From: Bacteroidota bacterium | GTDB taxonomy: Bacteria > Bacteroidota > Bacteroidia > 2-12-FULL-35-15 | Reading direction: 5' to 3' | Assembly (NCBI GenBank): GCA_016707685.1 | Contig: JADJHE010000005.1 | Span: 1-64,000, forward strand | DNA: 64,000 nt | Shown here: one piece after another, positions 1 through 7,047 of the stretch | Numbering within the stretch: the first letter of the stretch is position 1 | Layout of the letters: each line of letters opens with the position of its first letter | The notes under the pieces: model-generated | What the model was told of the DNA's origin: nothing | Database searches by the model: none | Seen by the model: only the letters and a program-made list of their open reading frames with translations | Program-made: the position numbers and the translations under genes

Positions 1-1
1 T

Positions 2-529
2 ATTACTGGAATTCAAAACGACACCCTGCTGTATACGTCCAACAGTAAAATAGAAGCAAATTTAATGGGCGATTTAATGAACCAAGGAAAACTAAAAGAA
101 CAGTATTCTTTTCCATTAAAAGATACAAACGTTTTGTTTTATTGCTCTGGCAGCATTACAGCAATGCCATTAAGCTCTTTTAATCCGATTTTAGAACAAG
201 CAAAACACTTGTCCATAAAAAGCGGACAAATAGATGCAGCATCTTTTTCATTTATAGCTTATGAAAATTTTTCAAGTGGAACAATGGTTTTTAACTACCA
301 CGATTTAAAGGTTGAACAAGTAGGAACAAAAAATGATGATGGTTATTTAAAAGGCAAATTGAAAACCTTTTTACTAAATAAATTCATTATCAGTGATAGC
401 AATCCATCTAAAAAAGGAATAACCCGCACCACCGTGCTACAAATGCCCAACAATCCACACCGTTATTTTTTAAACTATGTTTCACAAACCATTTTGAATG
501 GTGTTGAATTGAGTGTAAAGGGGAAATAG
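2..529 (+). CDS. C-terminal part of an AsmA/DUF748-like envelope protein (5' truncated by window edge)
   Basis: The frame is open from base 2, so the real start lies outside the window and only the last 175 residues are seen. The first in-frame ATG at 65 is internal. The visible part is polar and beta-rich, with alternating hydrophobic residues and phrases such as IEANLMGDLMNQGKL and SGTMVFNYHDLKV. These resemble the C-terminal end of the very long AsmA/DUF748 proteins of Bacteroidota, which span or border the outer membrane. The family call rests on this resemblance only. The gene ends in a stop at 527-529 and is followed by repeat-rich accessory DNA. I infer that the accessory block was inserted downstream of an otherwise ordinary chromosomal gene. 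Confidence 0.5.
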   Translation: MTGIQNDTLLYTSNSKIEANLMGDLMNQGKLKEQYSFPLKDTNVLFYCSGSITAMPLSSFNPILEQAKHLSIKSGQIDAASFSFIAYENFSSGTMVFNYHDLKVEQVGTKNDDGYLKGKLKTFLLNKFIISDSNPSKKGITRTTVLQMPNNPHRYFLNYVSQTILNGVELSVKGK

Positions 530-562
530 AGGGAAGGTTGAATGTGATTGAGGAATAATTAC

Positions 563-679
563 CATGCGCCTTGCCGTCATTCTAGATTTAATCCAGAATC
601 TGCGGGACGGTAATAAACCATAAAAGCTAACAGGCAGATACTAGATCAATCCCGATAGTTATCAGGACAGCATGACATC
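563..679. repeat. Palindromic dispersed repeat, copy 1
   Basis: The unit starts with GTCATTCTAGATTTAATCC and ends with a roughly reverse-complementary arm (GCAGATACTAGATCAATCC through CAGCATGAC), so it can fold into a long imperfect hairpin. A second copy lies at 1520-1623 in the same orientation. This copy carries a few extra bases near 645-668, including CCCGATAG and ATCAGGA, that are absent from copy 2. It has no coding frame. Confidence 0.75.
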
Positions 680-716
680 CAACGCACAATGCAATTCAAA
701 TAGTGACCTCAAGCCC

Positions 717-775
717 TTGTTGGTGTTTATCACCAACAATAATTATTATTTTTTTGCAGGTGATAACACCTGCAA
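717..775. repeat. Paired REP-like palindromes (A then B)
   Basis: Palindrome A is at 717-739, with TTGTTGG and CCAACAA arms and one extra T in its centre. Palindrome B is at 754-775, a perfect 22-bp palindrome with TTGCAGG and CCTGCAA arms. A and B share the 12-bp core GGTGTTATCACC in opposite orientation (GGTGATAACACC in B). The outer flanks GCCCTTG and CAAAGGC make the pair a larger inverted repeat. Related copies lie at 1478-1505, 8436-8503 and 8801-8863. Confidence 0.8.
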
Positions 776-784
776 AGGCAAGAA

Positions 785-1336
785 TTACTTTTTCCCTTTT
801 AGTTTATATCCAATTGCTTTTCGAGGTTTCTCATTCTCCTTTTTGTCTATCAATTCATCCAAATACTGAAATACAACCTCGATGTTTTTAGTATTGTTAT
901 CGGTCTTTTTTCGGATTTCTTCAATTGCCAAACGCAACTCTGTATTATCGACAAGCATTTGGCGCATTTGCACAAATACATCAATAATTTTAATACTCAC
1001 CAAAATAGCTTGTTCACTCTTTAAAACATTAGAAAGCATTAAAATACCATGTTCTGTAAACACGAATGGTAAGTATTTTGAATGTTCACCTTGTTTTAAG
1101 GTCGCATTTTGCGACCTTAAAACAAAGTCTTCTTCTTTCGTTAATTCAAACATAAAATGACTTGGGAAACGATTTTTATTTCTCTTTACTTGTTCTTTTA
1201 GTCTTTTCGTTTCCACACCGTACAATTCAGCTAAATCTCTATCCAACATCACTTTGTGACCACGAATCAAATAAATTTTATTCATTATTACCTCATCCGG
1301 TAAACCCAATTCATTTTGTAATTTTTTCATATACAA
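785..1336 (-). CDS. ORF6N domain-containing protein
   Basis: This 183-residue protein has an N-terminal ORF6N domain (about residues 14-100), with the family signature IYLIRGHKVMLDRDLAELYG, then FTEHGILMLSNVL. ORF6N is a KilA-N-related DNA-binding domain found in phage antirepressors and mobile elements, and is very common in Bacteroidota accessory DNA. The C-terminal third is charged and probably coiled-coil, ending in a lysine-rich tail. Two starts are possible, at 1336 (MYMKK) and 1330 (MKK). It stands alone, flanked on both sides by palindromic repeats and REP-like elements. A role in regulating a mobile element or phage is inferred. No promoter matching the Bacteroidota consensus is obvious. 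Confidence 0.88.
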   Translation of the reverse strand: MYMKKLQNELGLPDEVIMNKIYLIRGHKVMLDRDLAELYGVETKRLKEQVKRNKNRFPSHFMFELTKEEDFVLRSQNATLKQGEHSKYLPFVFTEHGILMLSNVLKSEQAILVSIKIIDVFVQMRQMLVDNTELRLAIEEIRKKTDNNTKNIEVVFQYLDELIDKKENEKPRKAIGYKLKGKK

Positions 1337-1477
1337 TTATTAAAATCGAAATATAGACTAGTTAGTACTAACATAAAAACTCATTTTGACTGAAAATTAA
1401 AATTCGGAACAGCTAAAAATTGTGCTATTGTTTTCTAATTCAATTTATTACATCGTAAACACCTATGTAACCTCATG

Positions 1478-1505
1478 CCCTTGTTGGTGTTATCACCAAT
1501 AAGGG
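1478..1505. repeat. REP-like palindrome, single A copy
   Basis: Near-perfect palindrome with arms CCCTTGTTGG and CCAATAAGGG around the shared core GGTGTTATCACC. It is the only member in the window without a B partner nearby. Confidence 0.75.
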
Positions 1506-1519
1506 TTATTAATAAAGAA

Positions 1520-1623
1520 CCGTGCGCCTGGCCGTCATTCTAGATTTAATCTGGAATCTGCGGGCGGGATTAATACCATAAAAGCTAACACGCAGATACT
1601 GGATCAAGTCCAGCATGACATCT
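1520..1623. repeat. Palindromic dispersed repeat, copy 2
   Basis: It matches the repeat at 563-679 over almost its full length, with a small gap, and is in the same orientation. The left arm GTCATTCTAGATTTAATC and the right arm GGATCAAGTCCAGCATGAC are imperfect inverted repeats. Together the two copies bracket the ORF6N gene, about 955 bp apart. Confidence 0.75.
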
Positions 1624-1771
1624 ACTCACACTATAATTTTAATGAATACAAATCACGCACAAGCATTCATTCGAATTGCTTTTTCAAAAACAAGTTGTTA
1701 AAAACTATCGGTTTGTAATTTGTTTTTAAGCAACATTCATTCGTACAAAAAAGGAAAAAACCTTTTTTAAA

Positions 1772-3067
1772 ATGAAAAACAAATACGACTCATCGGTAGT
1801 GTTTTTATACGCTACTGGCAACGAGAACCTGTTGCCACTCGATTTTAGGCGAAGTATACCCTACTCCACCATTAGCACCTGGCGAAAATCAGATTTAGGT
1901 AAATACCAAGGTCATGAATTTCGATACCATTTCGATAATGCATTTAAAAGTCAGCAATGGCTAATGGAAGCTAAAAAATTAAAACAAACACTGCTTGCCT
2001 TATCACGCTGTTGGATTGCATTGCGCAGCAACATCACTCCTGCACTTTTAAAAGGGCGAAAAGACATGGAGCTCAGAAAACGAGTATTACTTTCTATTGA
2101 ATACTTAAGCAAACACCTCAAAACAGAGCAAGTGTTAAAGCTATTTGGAATTCACAAAGCCATGTACGACCAATGGATACTTGAATCGAAATTCACTTGT
2201 TTTGATTCTTATACCTCCTTATGTGTTAAGCGACATCCACATCAATTGCATTTAAAAGAGATTGAAAAAATACGCAAGGCACTCTTTAATCCAAAATTTG
2301 ATTATTGGCCCATTGTTGCAATTCAATCTCATTACTTACGAAAAAAAAGAGTAATGGCTAGTTTGGATTCTTGGTATAAATATGCCAACCTTTTGGGTAG
2401 AAAGCGAAAACTCGTTAAAAAATCGATGAAAACAGTTGGCCTACAAGCCGATTATCCCAATCAATACTGGCATTTGGATACTACCTATTATCCAATGGCA
2501 AATGGATCGTTTGCTTATATTACTGTAATGATGGACAATTACTCTAAAATGATTCTTGGTTATTATGTGGGAAGTACCTTGCGACAATCAAATGTTAGGC
2601 GCACAATAACACGTTCCTTAAAAACAATAAGTCAGCATCCTATAAAAACAAAAAGTTATTTAGTGGCCGATGGCGGAAGAGAAAACCATAATAAGGAGGT
2701 GGATAAATTTATTGAACTATTGCGCGAACATAAGATTGTGAAAATACGCTCATTAAAGGATATAAAATATTCCAACTCACCTATTGAAGCAGTTCACCGA
2801 ACAGTAAAAGGAAGGTATTTAAAAAACAGGAAATTTTTTTCGATACGGGAACTTGATCGATTCTTAAAATTTGTGGTGAATGATTACAATATGTTACGTC
2901 CACATTATAAACACCGACCACGCACACCACATGAAGTATATTTTGGTAAACCATTGGGTTTTAATGTAAAAAACCGATTAAAAAAAGCACATAAACTGAG
3001 AGTGGAAAACAACAAATGTGCAAAATGTATACAGTGCACAGGAGCATGTTTAAATAGTAAAAAATAA
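1772..3067 (+). CDS. DDE-type transposase / integrase catalytic domain protein
   Basis: This is a 431-residue protein. The N-terminal half is helical and basic, with a probable helix-turn-helix around residues 95-140. The rve-type (RNase H fold) catalytic core spans about 225-395. The acidic triad is visible as Asp in YWHLDTTYY, Asp in VADGGREN and Glu in NSPIEAVHRTVK. That Glu motif and the following YNMLRPHYKHRPRTP are typical of IS3/IS481-type transposases. A cysteine cluster, CAKCIQCTGAC, sits 5 residues from the end and is unusual for this fold. The start ATG at 1772 follows AT-rich DNA. I could not find convincing terminal inverted repeats or a target duplication, so the element borders are unknown. 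The copy looks intact. Confidence 0.85.
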   Translation: MKNKYDSSVVFLYATGNENLLPLDFRRSIPYSTISTWRKSDLGKYQGHEFRYHFDNAFKSQQWLMEAKKLKQTLLALSRCWIALRSNITPALLKGRKDMELRKRVLLSIEYLSKHLKTEQVLKLFGIHKAMYDQWILESKFTCFDSYTSLCVKRHPHQLHLKEIEKIRKALFNPKFDYWPIVAIQSHYLRKKRVMASLDSWYKYANLLGRKRKLVKKSMKTVGLQADYPNQYWHLDTTYYPMANGSFAYITVMMDNYSKMILGYYVGSTLRQSNVRRTITRSLKTISQHPIKTKSYLVADGGRENHNKEVDKFIELLREHKIVKIRSLKDIKYSNSPIEAVHRTVKGRYLKNRKFFSIRELDRFLKFVVNDYNMLRPHYKHRPRTPHEVYFGKPLGFNVKNRLKKAHKLRVENNKCAKCIQCTGACLNSKK

Positions 3068-3117
3068 TAAATTGTGAAACCTACCAAAAATCCGTACCTT
3101 CGAATTACCGAAGTTTT

Positions 3118-3135
3118 TCTCTCCGAAAAAGCGGA
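3118..3135. repeat. Hairpin repeat, left copy of an inverted pair
   Basis: CTCTCCGAAAAAGCGGA here is the reverse complement of the sequence at 4376-4393, giving a 17-bp inverted pair about 1.25 kb apart. Each copy also forms a small hairpin. A further similarity, CGAATTACCGAAGT (3100) against CGAACTACCGAAGT (4399), lies just outside both copies. Confidence 0.6.
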
Positions 3136-3159
3136 AAACTTGTGCCCTACTGTGAACTA

Positions 3160-3197
3160 AAAAGAGGGGTCCTGGGTTCGAATCCCAGCGGGATCAC
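3160..3197 (+). other. 3' fragment of a tRNA gene (T arm and acceptor strand only)
   Basis: A complete T arm is present: stem CTGGG, loop TTCGAAT, stem CCCAG at 3172-3188. A 3' acceptor strand CGGGATC plus discriminator A follows. No matching 5' acceptor strand (GATCCCG), D arm or anticodon arm lies upstream, so this is not a functional tRNA. The 3' end of a tRNA is the usual attachment site of integrative elements, and the fragment lies between a transposase and an atypical cassette. It is best read as an att-type scar or a mobile T-arm sequence. Confidence 0.65.
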
Positions 3198-3293
3198 AGA
3201 GGATGCAATCTTATTATTAATACTAATGATGATAATCCTGAACATATCAATGAAATTATTTCTGTTGCCTTTTCTAAAGAAGGTACAATTTAA
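3198..3293 (+). pseudogene. Short orphan coding-like fragment after the tRNA remnant
   Basis: One frame continues straight out of the tRNA fragment and reads NLIINTNDDNPEHINEI followed by ISVAFSKEGTI and a stop at 3291-3293. Its composition looks like a real protein C-terminus, but there is no start codon or upstream body. I do not recognise the family. It may be the end of a gene cut by the event that left the tRNA scar, or chance. Confidence 0.25.
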
Positions 3294-3307
3294 TAGAACT
3301 ATCATTT

Positions 3308-4166
3308 TTATTGACGGCTTATTTTTTTATAATCATTAAATTTTATAAGGATATTATCTTGATATACTTCCTCTTTAATAATTCTACCTTTTTCATCCCA
3401 ATATTTCCATGTGCCAGTTTTCTGATTGGCTTCAGATTGTGTTATTTCCATTTTCGTAATATGCTTCTAATTTTATTTTTCCATTAGGATAATAATCTGT
3501 GTATTTTCCAACAAAAAAAAGATCTAATCCTACAATTGTACATTCTCTTGCTAATGTAGAGTCATTAAAATATAACTTTTGAGTCTGTTTCCCACAATTG
3601 TAAAATTGCTTTTCGCTTAATTGTCCATCTTCAAACCAAGATATTATTTCAATCCCTTTACAACCAGTTGAGTCACTATAATTAGATTTCTTACTTTTTA
3701 CTTTTCCATTTTTATGAAAATGAATTTTGATTCCGATTTCGTTATTTTCGATATAATTTATTCCCCCGCTCTCAAAATAACAAATAATAGTGCCAATGTC
3801 TTTACCCAAAATCGAAAAATAGTCAAACATAAGCTGGCCAGATTTGAACCACCTCCTATTTATTCCATCACGTTTCCCCATTTTCCATTGCCAATAGCAT
3901 TCGGGATTTCCATTGTCAAAAAATGTTTGCAATTCAACCTTATATCCATCAATATATGTTTCTACTACCTTAATTTTTTCTTCCCCAGATTTAAAGTAAA
4001 ATGTATCTTTTCCTGAATAAGGAACTCCAGACTTAATAATTTGAATTGAGTCTGCATAATATACTTTCCAATAATTTTTTTTAGTAAAACTTATGGTATC
4101 ACTTTGCCCAAATACAACAAAGGGAAGCGCCATGAAAAAAAATACAATTTTGATTATTCTGGCCAT
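3308..4166 (-). CDS. YwqK-type (MORN-like repeat) secreted protein, frameshifted near its 3' end
   Basis: The first frame gives 244 residues starting with a signal peptide (FFFMALPFVVFGQ), then repeated tracts such as DGYKVELQTFFDNG, KSGQLMFDYF, WFEDGQLSEKQFY and YYPNGKIKLEAYYENG. These are the antiparallel beta units of YwqK proteins, annotated elsewhere as antitoxins. The frame stops at 3432. A second frame beginning around 3450 continues the same repeat (KTGTWKYWDEKGR) and ends at 3308. One indel near 3445 therefore splits a protein of about 285 residues. The start codon overlaps the stop of an upstream coding fragment (4154-4360), and the cassette lies between inverted repeats. Antitoxin or immunity function is inferred from family and context only. 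Confidence 0.7.
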
Positions 4167-4360
4167 ATGAAAGTTCCGTTATTAAATACTGTACCTGGAA
4201 TTTCGGCATATTTATAATCCCATTTGCCATTTCCTGTGCCAACTCTATATCTAAAATACGACATATTGGGATCTAATTTGCCTCTACTCTCCAAATCATC
4301 AAAATCTACGAAACGGACACCCGATTTGACATGGCTACAAAGTAAATGATTTTTTAGAAT
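4154..4360 (-). pseudogene. Orphan C-terminal coding fragment overlapping the YwqK-type gene
   Basis: A stop-free frame of 68 codons runs from just after an in-frame TGA (4361-4363) to a TAA at 4154-4156. It reads, in part, HVKSGVRFVDFDDLESRGK and YRVGTGNGKWDYKYAEIP, ending in FIWPE. Its composition is that of real protein and it has no start codon at its beginning. It overlaps the first 13 bases of the YwqK-type gene in another frame, as toxin and immunity genes often do. Its upstream end is close to the hairpin repeat at 4376-4393. I do not recognise the domain. It looks like the surviving tip of a larger protein. Confidence 0.45.
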
Positions 4361-4375
4361 TCAAAGAACCGTTTC

Positions 4376-4393
4376 TCCGCTTTTTCGGAGAGC
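4376..4393. repeat. Hairpin repeat, right copy of an inverted pair
   Basis: TCCGCTTTTTCGGAGAG is the reverse complement of 3118-3135. TCTCCG and CGGAGA form a local 6-bp stem with a CTTTTT loop. It marks the right border of the tRNA-scar/YwqK cassette. Confidence 0.6.
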
Positions 4394-4434
4394 AAACCTA
4401 CGAACTACCGAAGTATTTATTCTCTAAAATAAAA

Positions 4435-4454
4435 ATGCAAGCTTTCGCTTGCAT
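4435..4454 (-). terminator. Intrinsic terminator of the methyltransferase gene
   Basis: ATGCAAGC and GCTTGCAT form an 8-bp stem with a short loop, 6 bp downstream of the stop codon. On the minus strand the hairpin is followed by TTTTTATTTTAG. Confidence 0.75.
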
Positions 4455-4460
4455 CTCCCC

Positions 4461-5531
4461 TTATTTAATTTTTTTGCATTTTAAAAGTGTTTGGCTCACT
4501 CCAATTTGATCTACTTGTTCCACCACTTCGAATCCTGCTGCTCGCACACAAGTTAAAAACACTTGTGAATGATACATTTGGCTATTACCGTTAGCTATGG
4601 TTGTAAAATACAAGGATGTTTGCTGCAACGAAAATGCTGCTGCTTCAAAACGCTGACGATCCCAGAATGGTTCTAATATAAATACAAACCCATCATCATT
4701 AATTGCTTCATGACAACGGTTCAAAATACTTACAATTTCTTTTTCCGAAAAACAATCTAAAAACTGACTCATCCAAATGGCATCATACCCTTTTGGTAAT
4801 TTATTGTTCTCATCTAAAATATTGGTTTCATAAAATGAAATTCTATCTGATAACCCCAACTTTTCAATGTTGGCTTTTGCCATGTTTACTTGTCCGGGTA
4901 AATCCACAATGGTTACTTGTACATCTTTATCGTACTTAGCACATGCAATGGACCATTTACCGGTGTTCCCACCAATGTCCAATAACTTTTTAGGTTTGTT
5001 TTTAAATACCAATGGTAATACCAATGGAAATGCATCATCGGAATAATAATGATCGAAACCAAACCATGATTTTTGAACAAAATCAGGTAATTGAGAAAGT
5101 GCTTCGTAAACCGTTTTCCAGCTACCAAATACTTTTAAGCCTTCAGGCTTTTCGTTTTTGATAGAGTCTTCTAAATTGTATAATCCTTTGTAACATACAT
5201 CTTGCACAAAATCCATGTTTACACGTGTCATATTATCGTTTAGGATAAACAAACCGGTTTTTGAAATGGTGTATTTGTTATCGTTAAACAACACCAAGCC
5301 AATACCTAATCCTGATTCTAACAATACACGTACACCGTAATGAGGCAATTTAACTTTCTCAACTACTTCTTCTAAAGTTAAACCTACTTTTTTACTATCT
5401 TGTATTGCTTTTAATATTCCTGAATCGCGCAACACACGTGATGCTTGAAACACCATGGGTGCATGTGCAATAAATTGTGCATATTCAATTGCTTCTAAAG
5501 CTGTTCTTTTCTCTTTCTTAAAAAATTCCAT
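4461..5531 (-). CDS. SAM-dependent class I methyltransferase, O-methyltransferase-like
   Basis: This 356-residue protein begins with a winged-helix dimerisation region (about 10-100; ALEAIEYAQFIAHAPMVFQA, GVRVLLESGLGIGLV), as in small-molecule O-methyltransferases of the acetylserotonin/caffeate type. The Rossmann methyltransferase core starts at about residue 180, with SAM motif I LLDIGGNTGKWS and the acidic ribose-binding VTIVDLPGQ. A later motif is YDAIWMSQFLDCFSE. The substrate cannot be told from sequence. The gene is monocistronic, with its own -7 box upstream and a terminator directly after the stop. The usual DHDG-type catalytic histidine motif of plant-like enzymes is not evident, and FLDCFSE occupies that area. 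Confidence 0.8.
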   Translation of the reverse strand: MEFFKKEKRTALEAIEYAQFIAHAPMVFQASRVLRDSGILKAIQDSKKVGLTLEEVVEKVKLPHYGVRVLLESGLGIGLVLFNDNKYTISKTGLFILNDNMTRVNMDFVQDVCYKGLYNLEDSIKNEKPEGLKVFGSWKTVYEALSQLPDFVQKSWFGFDHYYSDDAFPLVLPLVFKNKPKKLLDIGGNTGKWSIACAKYDKDVQVTIVDLPGQVNMAKANIEKLGLSDRISFYETNILDENNKLPKGYDAIWMSQFLDCFSEKEIVSILNRCHEAINDDGFVFILEPFWDRQRFEAAAFSLQQTSLYFTTIANGNSQMYHSQVFLTCVRAAGFEVVEQVDQIGVSQTLLKCKKIK

Positions 5532-5556
5532 AGCTGGGCTTTAAATTTTGTTTTCC

Positions 5557-5564
5557 CAAAGATA
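5557..5564 (-). promoter_or_regulatory. -7 box of the methyltransferase promoter
   Basis: TATCTTTG on the minus strand matches the Bacteroidota -7 consensus TAnnTTTG, about 26 bp upstream of the start codon. Confidence 0.55.
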
Positions 5565-5600
5565 GTACATGATTTGAAATTGGGAAAGTTTTTTTTTGGC

Positions 5601-5889
5601 AATTGGAACGCAGATTTTCATGATTTAAAGGATAAAAAGGATTGAGGAATTGCTTAATTGGAGAGTTGGTGAATCAGGAATATTACCCTGTGCGATGTCA
5701 TTTCGAGCCTGTCGAGAAAGTGCGAAGAGATTTTGTAGATTGATTGGAATTTGCGATTGATAAATTGGAACGCAGATTTTCATGATTTAAAGGATAAAAA
5801 GGATTGAGGATTTGCTGAATTGGAGAGTTGGTGAATCAGGAATATTACCTTGTGCGGTGTCATTTCGAGCCTGTCGAGAAAGTGCGAAG
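5601..5889. repeat. 127-bp direct repeat in two copies
   Basis: 5601-5727 and 5763-5889 are equal in length and differ at only a few positions (for example AATTGCTTAA against TTTGCTGAA, and CCCTG against CCTTG). They are separated by 35 bp. Each ends in GTCATTTCGAGCCTGTCGAG followed by AAAGTGCGAAG, a form of the short inverted-repeat family also seen near 6175-6205. Confidence 0.85.
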
Positions 5890-6030
5890 CATTGATGATG
5901 GATATTATTATTTAGAAGGGTAATTAAAAAAAAATAACCACAAAGAGCGCAAAGTTTTTCGCAAAGAAAAGCAGAGCAAAATATTGAGATAAAAAACAGT
6001 TGAGTTGGAAGAGTCGTTGTGTGAAAGCGT

Positions 6031-6115
6031 GTCATGCTGAGAGAACGAAGCATCTGTGGGGAGCATTCAAGCAAAAATGAGATTCTTCGTTACATTACAT
6101 TTCACTCAGAATGAC
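6031..6115. repeat. Palindromic repeat GTCATGCTGAG...CTCAGAATGAC
   Basis: The outer arms GTCATGCTGAG and CTCAGAATGAC pair at 10 of 11 positions. The inner arms ACGAAGCATCT and AGATTCTTCGT also pair at 10 of 11, so the unit folds into one long interrupted hairpin. Confidence 0.65.
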
Positions 6116-6174
6116 AAGCTCCGAGAGAGTATTTACTATTCACTATTTCCTATACCTTCCCGCTTCCTCGACAT

Positions 6175-6197
6175 GCCTGCCTGCCGGCTAGGCAGGC
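6175..6197. repeat. GC-rich palindrome
   Basis: GCCTGCC and GGCAGGC arms form a GC-rich hairpin in otherwise AT-rich DNA, followed by TCGAAATGAC, the reverse complement of the tail of the 127-bp repeats. Confidence 0.6.
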
Positions 6198-6288
6198 TCG
6201 AAATGACAACGCACGGTACTATTTACTATTCACTATTTACTATTCACTTTTATCTAATGTCTCAAATCTAACATCTAAATTCTAACAT

Positions 6289-7005
6289 CTACTTGAGTTG
6301 AAACAAATCAGTCACCCCAATGGTGCGTTCAACATTAAATCCTTCAGCAAATTCAAATCCTGCATCACGACCAAACACTGCATTTTTTCCTTTTACAACA
6401 TCAAAGAAATTTTTTACAGAAATAGGCGATTCAGGTTCTTTTGAATTCGGATCATAAAACTGAGATTTGAATGCTTTGATGGCTTCCATTTTTTTATCCA
6501 TAAAAGCAGTAATATCAACCACAAAATCGGGTTTTAATTGATGATCTTGAATGTAATGATACACGGCTTTTGGTCGCCATGCAGCTTGAGACTTGCCATC
6601 CACAATGGTTTCTACTTTTCGTAAACCACTGTAAAAACAAGCTTCGGACACCAATTGTGCTGCTCGTCCATGGTCGGGATGACGATCAGAAACAGCATTG
6701 CACAAAATAATTTCGGGTTGGTATTCACGTATTTTTTTGATGATTGCTAATTGATGTGCCTCATCATTTCTAAAAAAGCCATCCGCCATTTTTAAATTAT
6801 CACGAACACTTACACCCAATACTTTTGCAGCATCCTGTGCTTCTACTAAACGTAATTCGCCACTACCACGTGTGCCCAATTCGCCACAAGTTAAATCCAA
6901 TACCCCACAAATTTTACCTTGTGAAATGTGTTTTAAAAGTGTACCTGAACAGGACAATTCAACATCATCGGGATGTACGCCTATTGCTAGAATATCTAAT
7001 TTCAT
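6289..7005 (-). CDS. bshB1: Bacillithiol biosynthesis deacetylase BshB1
   Basis: The 238-residue protein is a zinc-dependent LmbE/PIG-L family hydrolase. It removes the acetyl group from GlcNAc-malate to give GlcN-malate, the second step of bacillithiol synthesis. The metal site is visible as the N-terminal AIGVHPDDVELSCSGTL (His and Asp-Asp ligands) and the later SDRHPDHGRAA, which supplies another His. Length and motifs fit BshB1 throughout. It is the third gene of a minus-strand group after GPx and a TauE/SafE transporter, 42 bp downstream of the latter. A thiol-redox function for the operon is inferred from this context. The ATG at 7005 gives the canonical MKLDILAIGVHPDD start. Confidence 0.93.
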   Translation of the reverse strand: MKLDILAIGVHPDDVELSCSGTLLKHISQGKICGVLDLTCGELGTRGSGELRLVEAQDAAKVLGVSVRDNLKMADGFFRNDEAHQLAIIKKIREYQPEIILCNAVSDRHPDHGRAAQLVSEACFYSGLRKVETIVDGKSQAAWRPKAVYHYIQDHQLKPDFVVDITAFMDKKMEAIKAFKSQFYDPNSKEPESPISVKNFFDVVKGKNAVFGRDAGFEFAEGFNVERTIGVTDLFQLK

Positions 7006-7047
7006 GGAGTAAGATTCTGAATTTTTAACGAAGATACAAATAAGTCC

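Larger units (their letters stand above)
1357..1771. other. Gene-free stretch holding two repeat elements
   Basis: Besides the REP-like palindrome at 1478-1505 and the second long palindromic repeat at 1520-1623, this stretch holds only AT-rich sequence leading into the transposase gene. I see no coding frame with codon bias and no RNA gene. Confidence 0.6.
5532..6288. other. 757-bp gene-free, repeat-rich stretch
   Basis: The stretch holds two 127-bp direct repeats, two further palindromic elements and low-complexity runs of TATTTACTATTCAC and related words near 6128-6160 and 6220-6260. Open frames here are not protein-like. Apart from the promoter of the methyltransferase gene I see no regulatory or RNA feature. 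Confidence 0.7.

Noticed and set aside
1690..3117. Possible terminal inverted repeats of the transposase element (AAAAACTATCGGT near 1700 against AAAAACTTCGGT near 3120)
   Set aside because: The match is short and gapped, with no target duplication, so I do not call element borders.
3142..3339. 65-codon plus-strand frame running through the tRNA fragment
   Set aside because: It translates the T arm (VLGSNPSGIT) and then random hydrophobic sequence. The neighbouring frame looks more protein-like.
5787..6271. Small frames on both strands in the 757-bp spacer
   Set aside because: They consist of translated repeats and low-complexity words without protein character.
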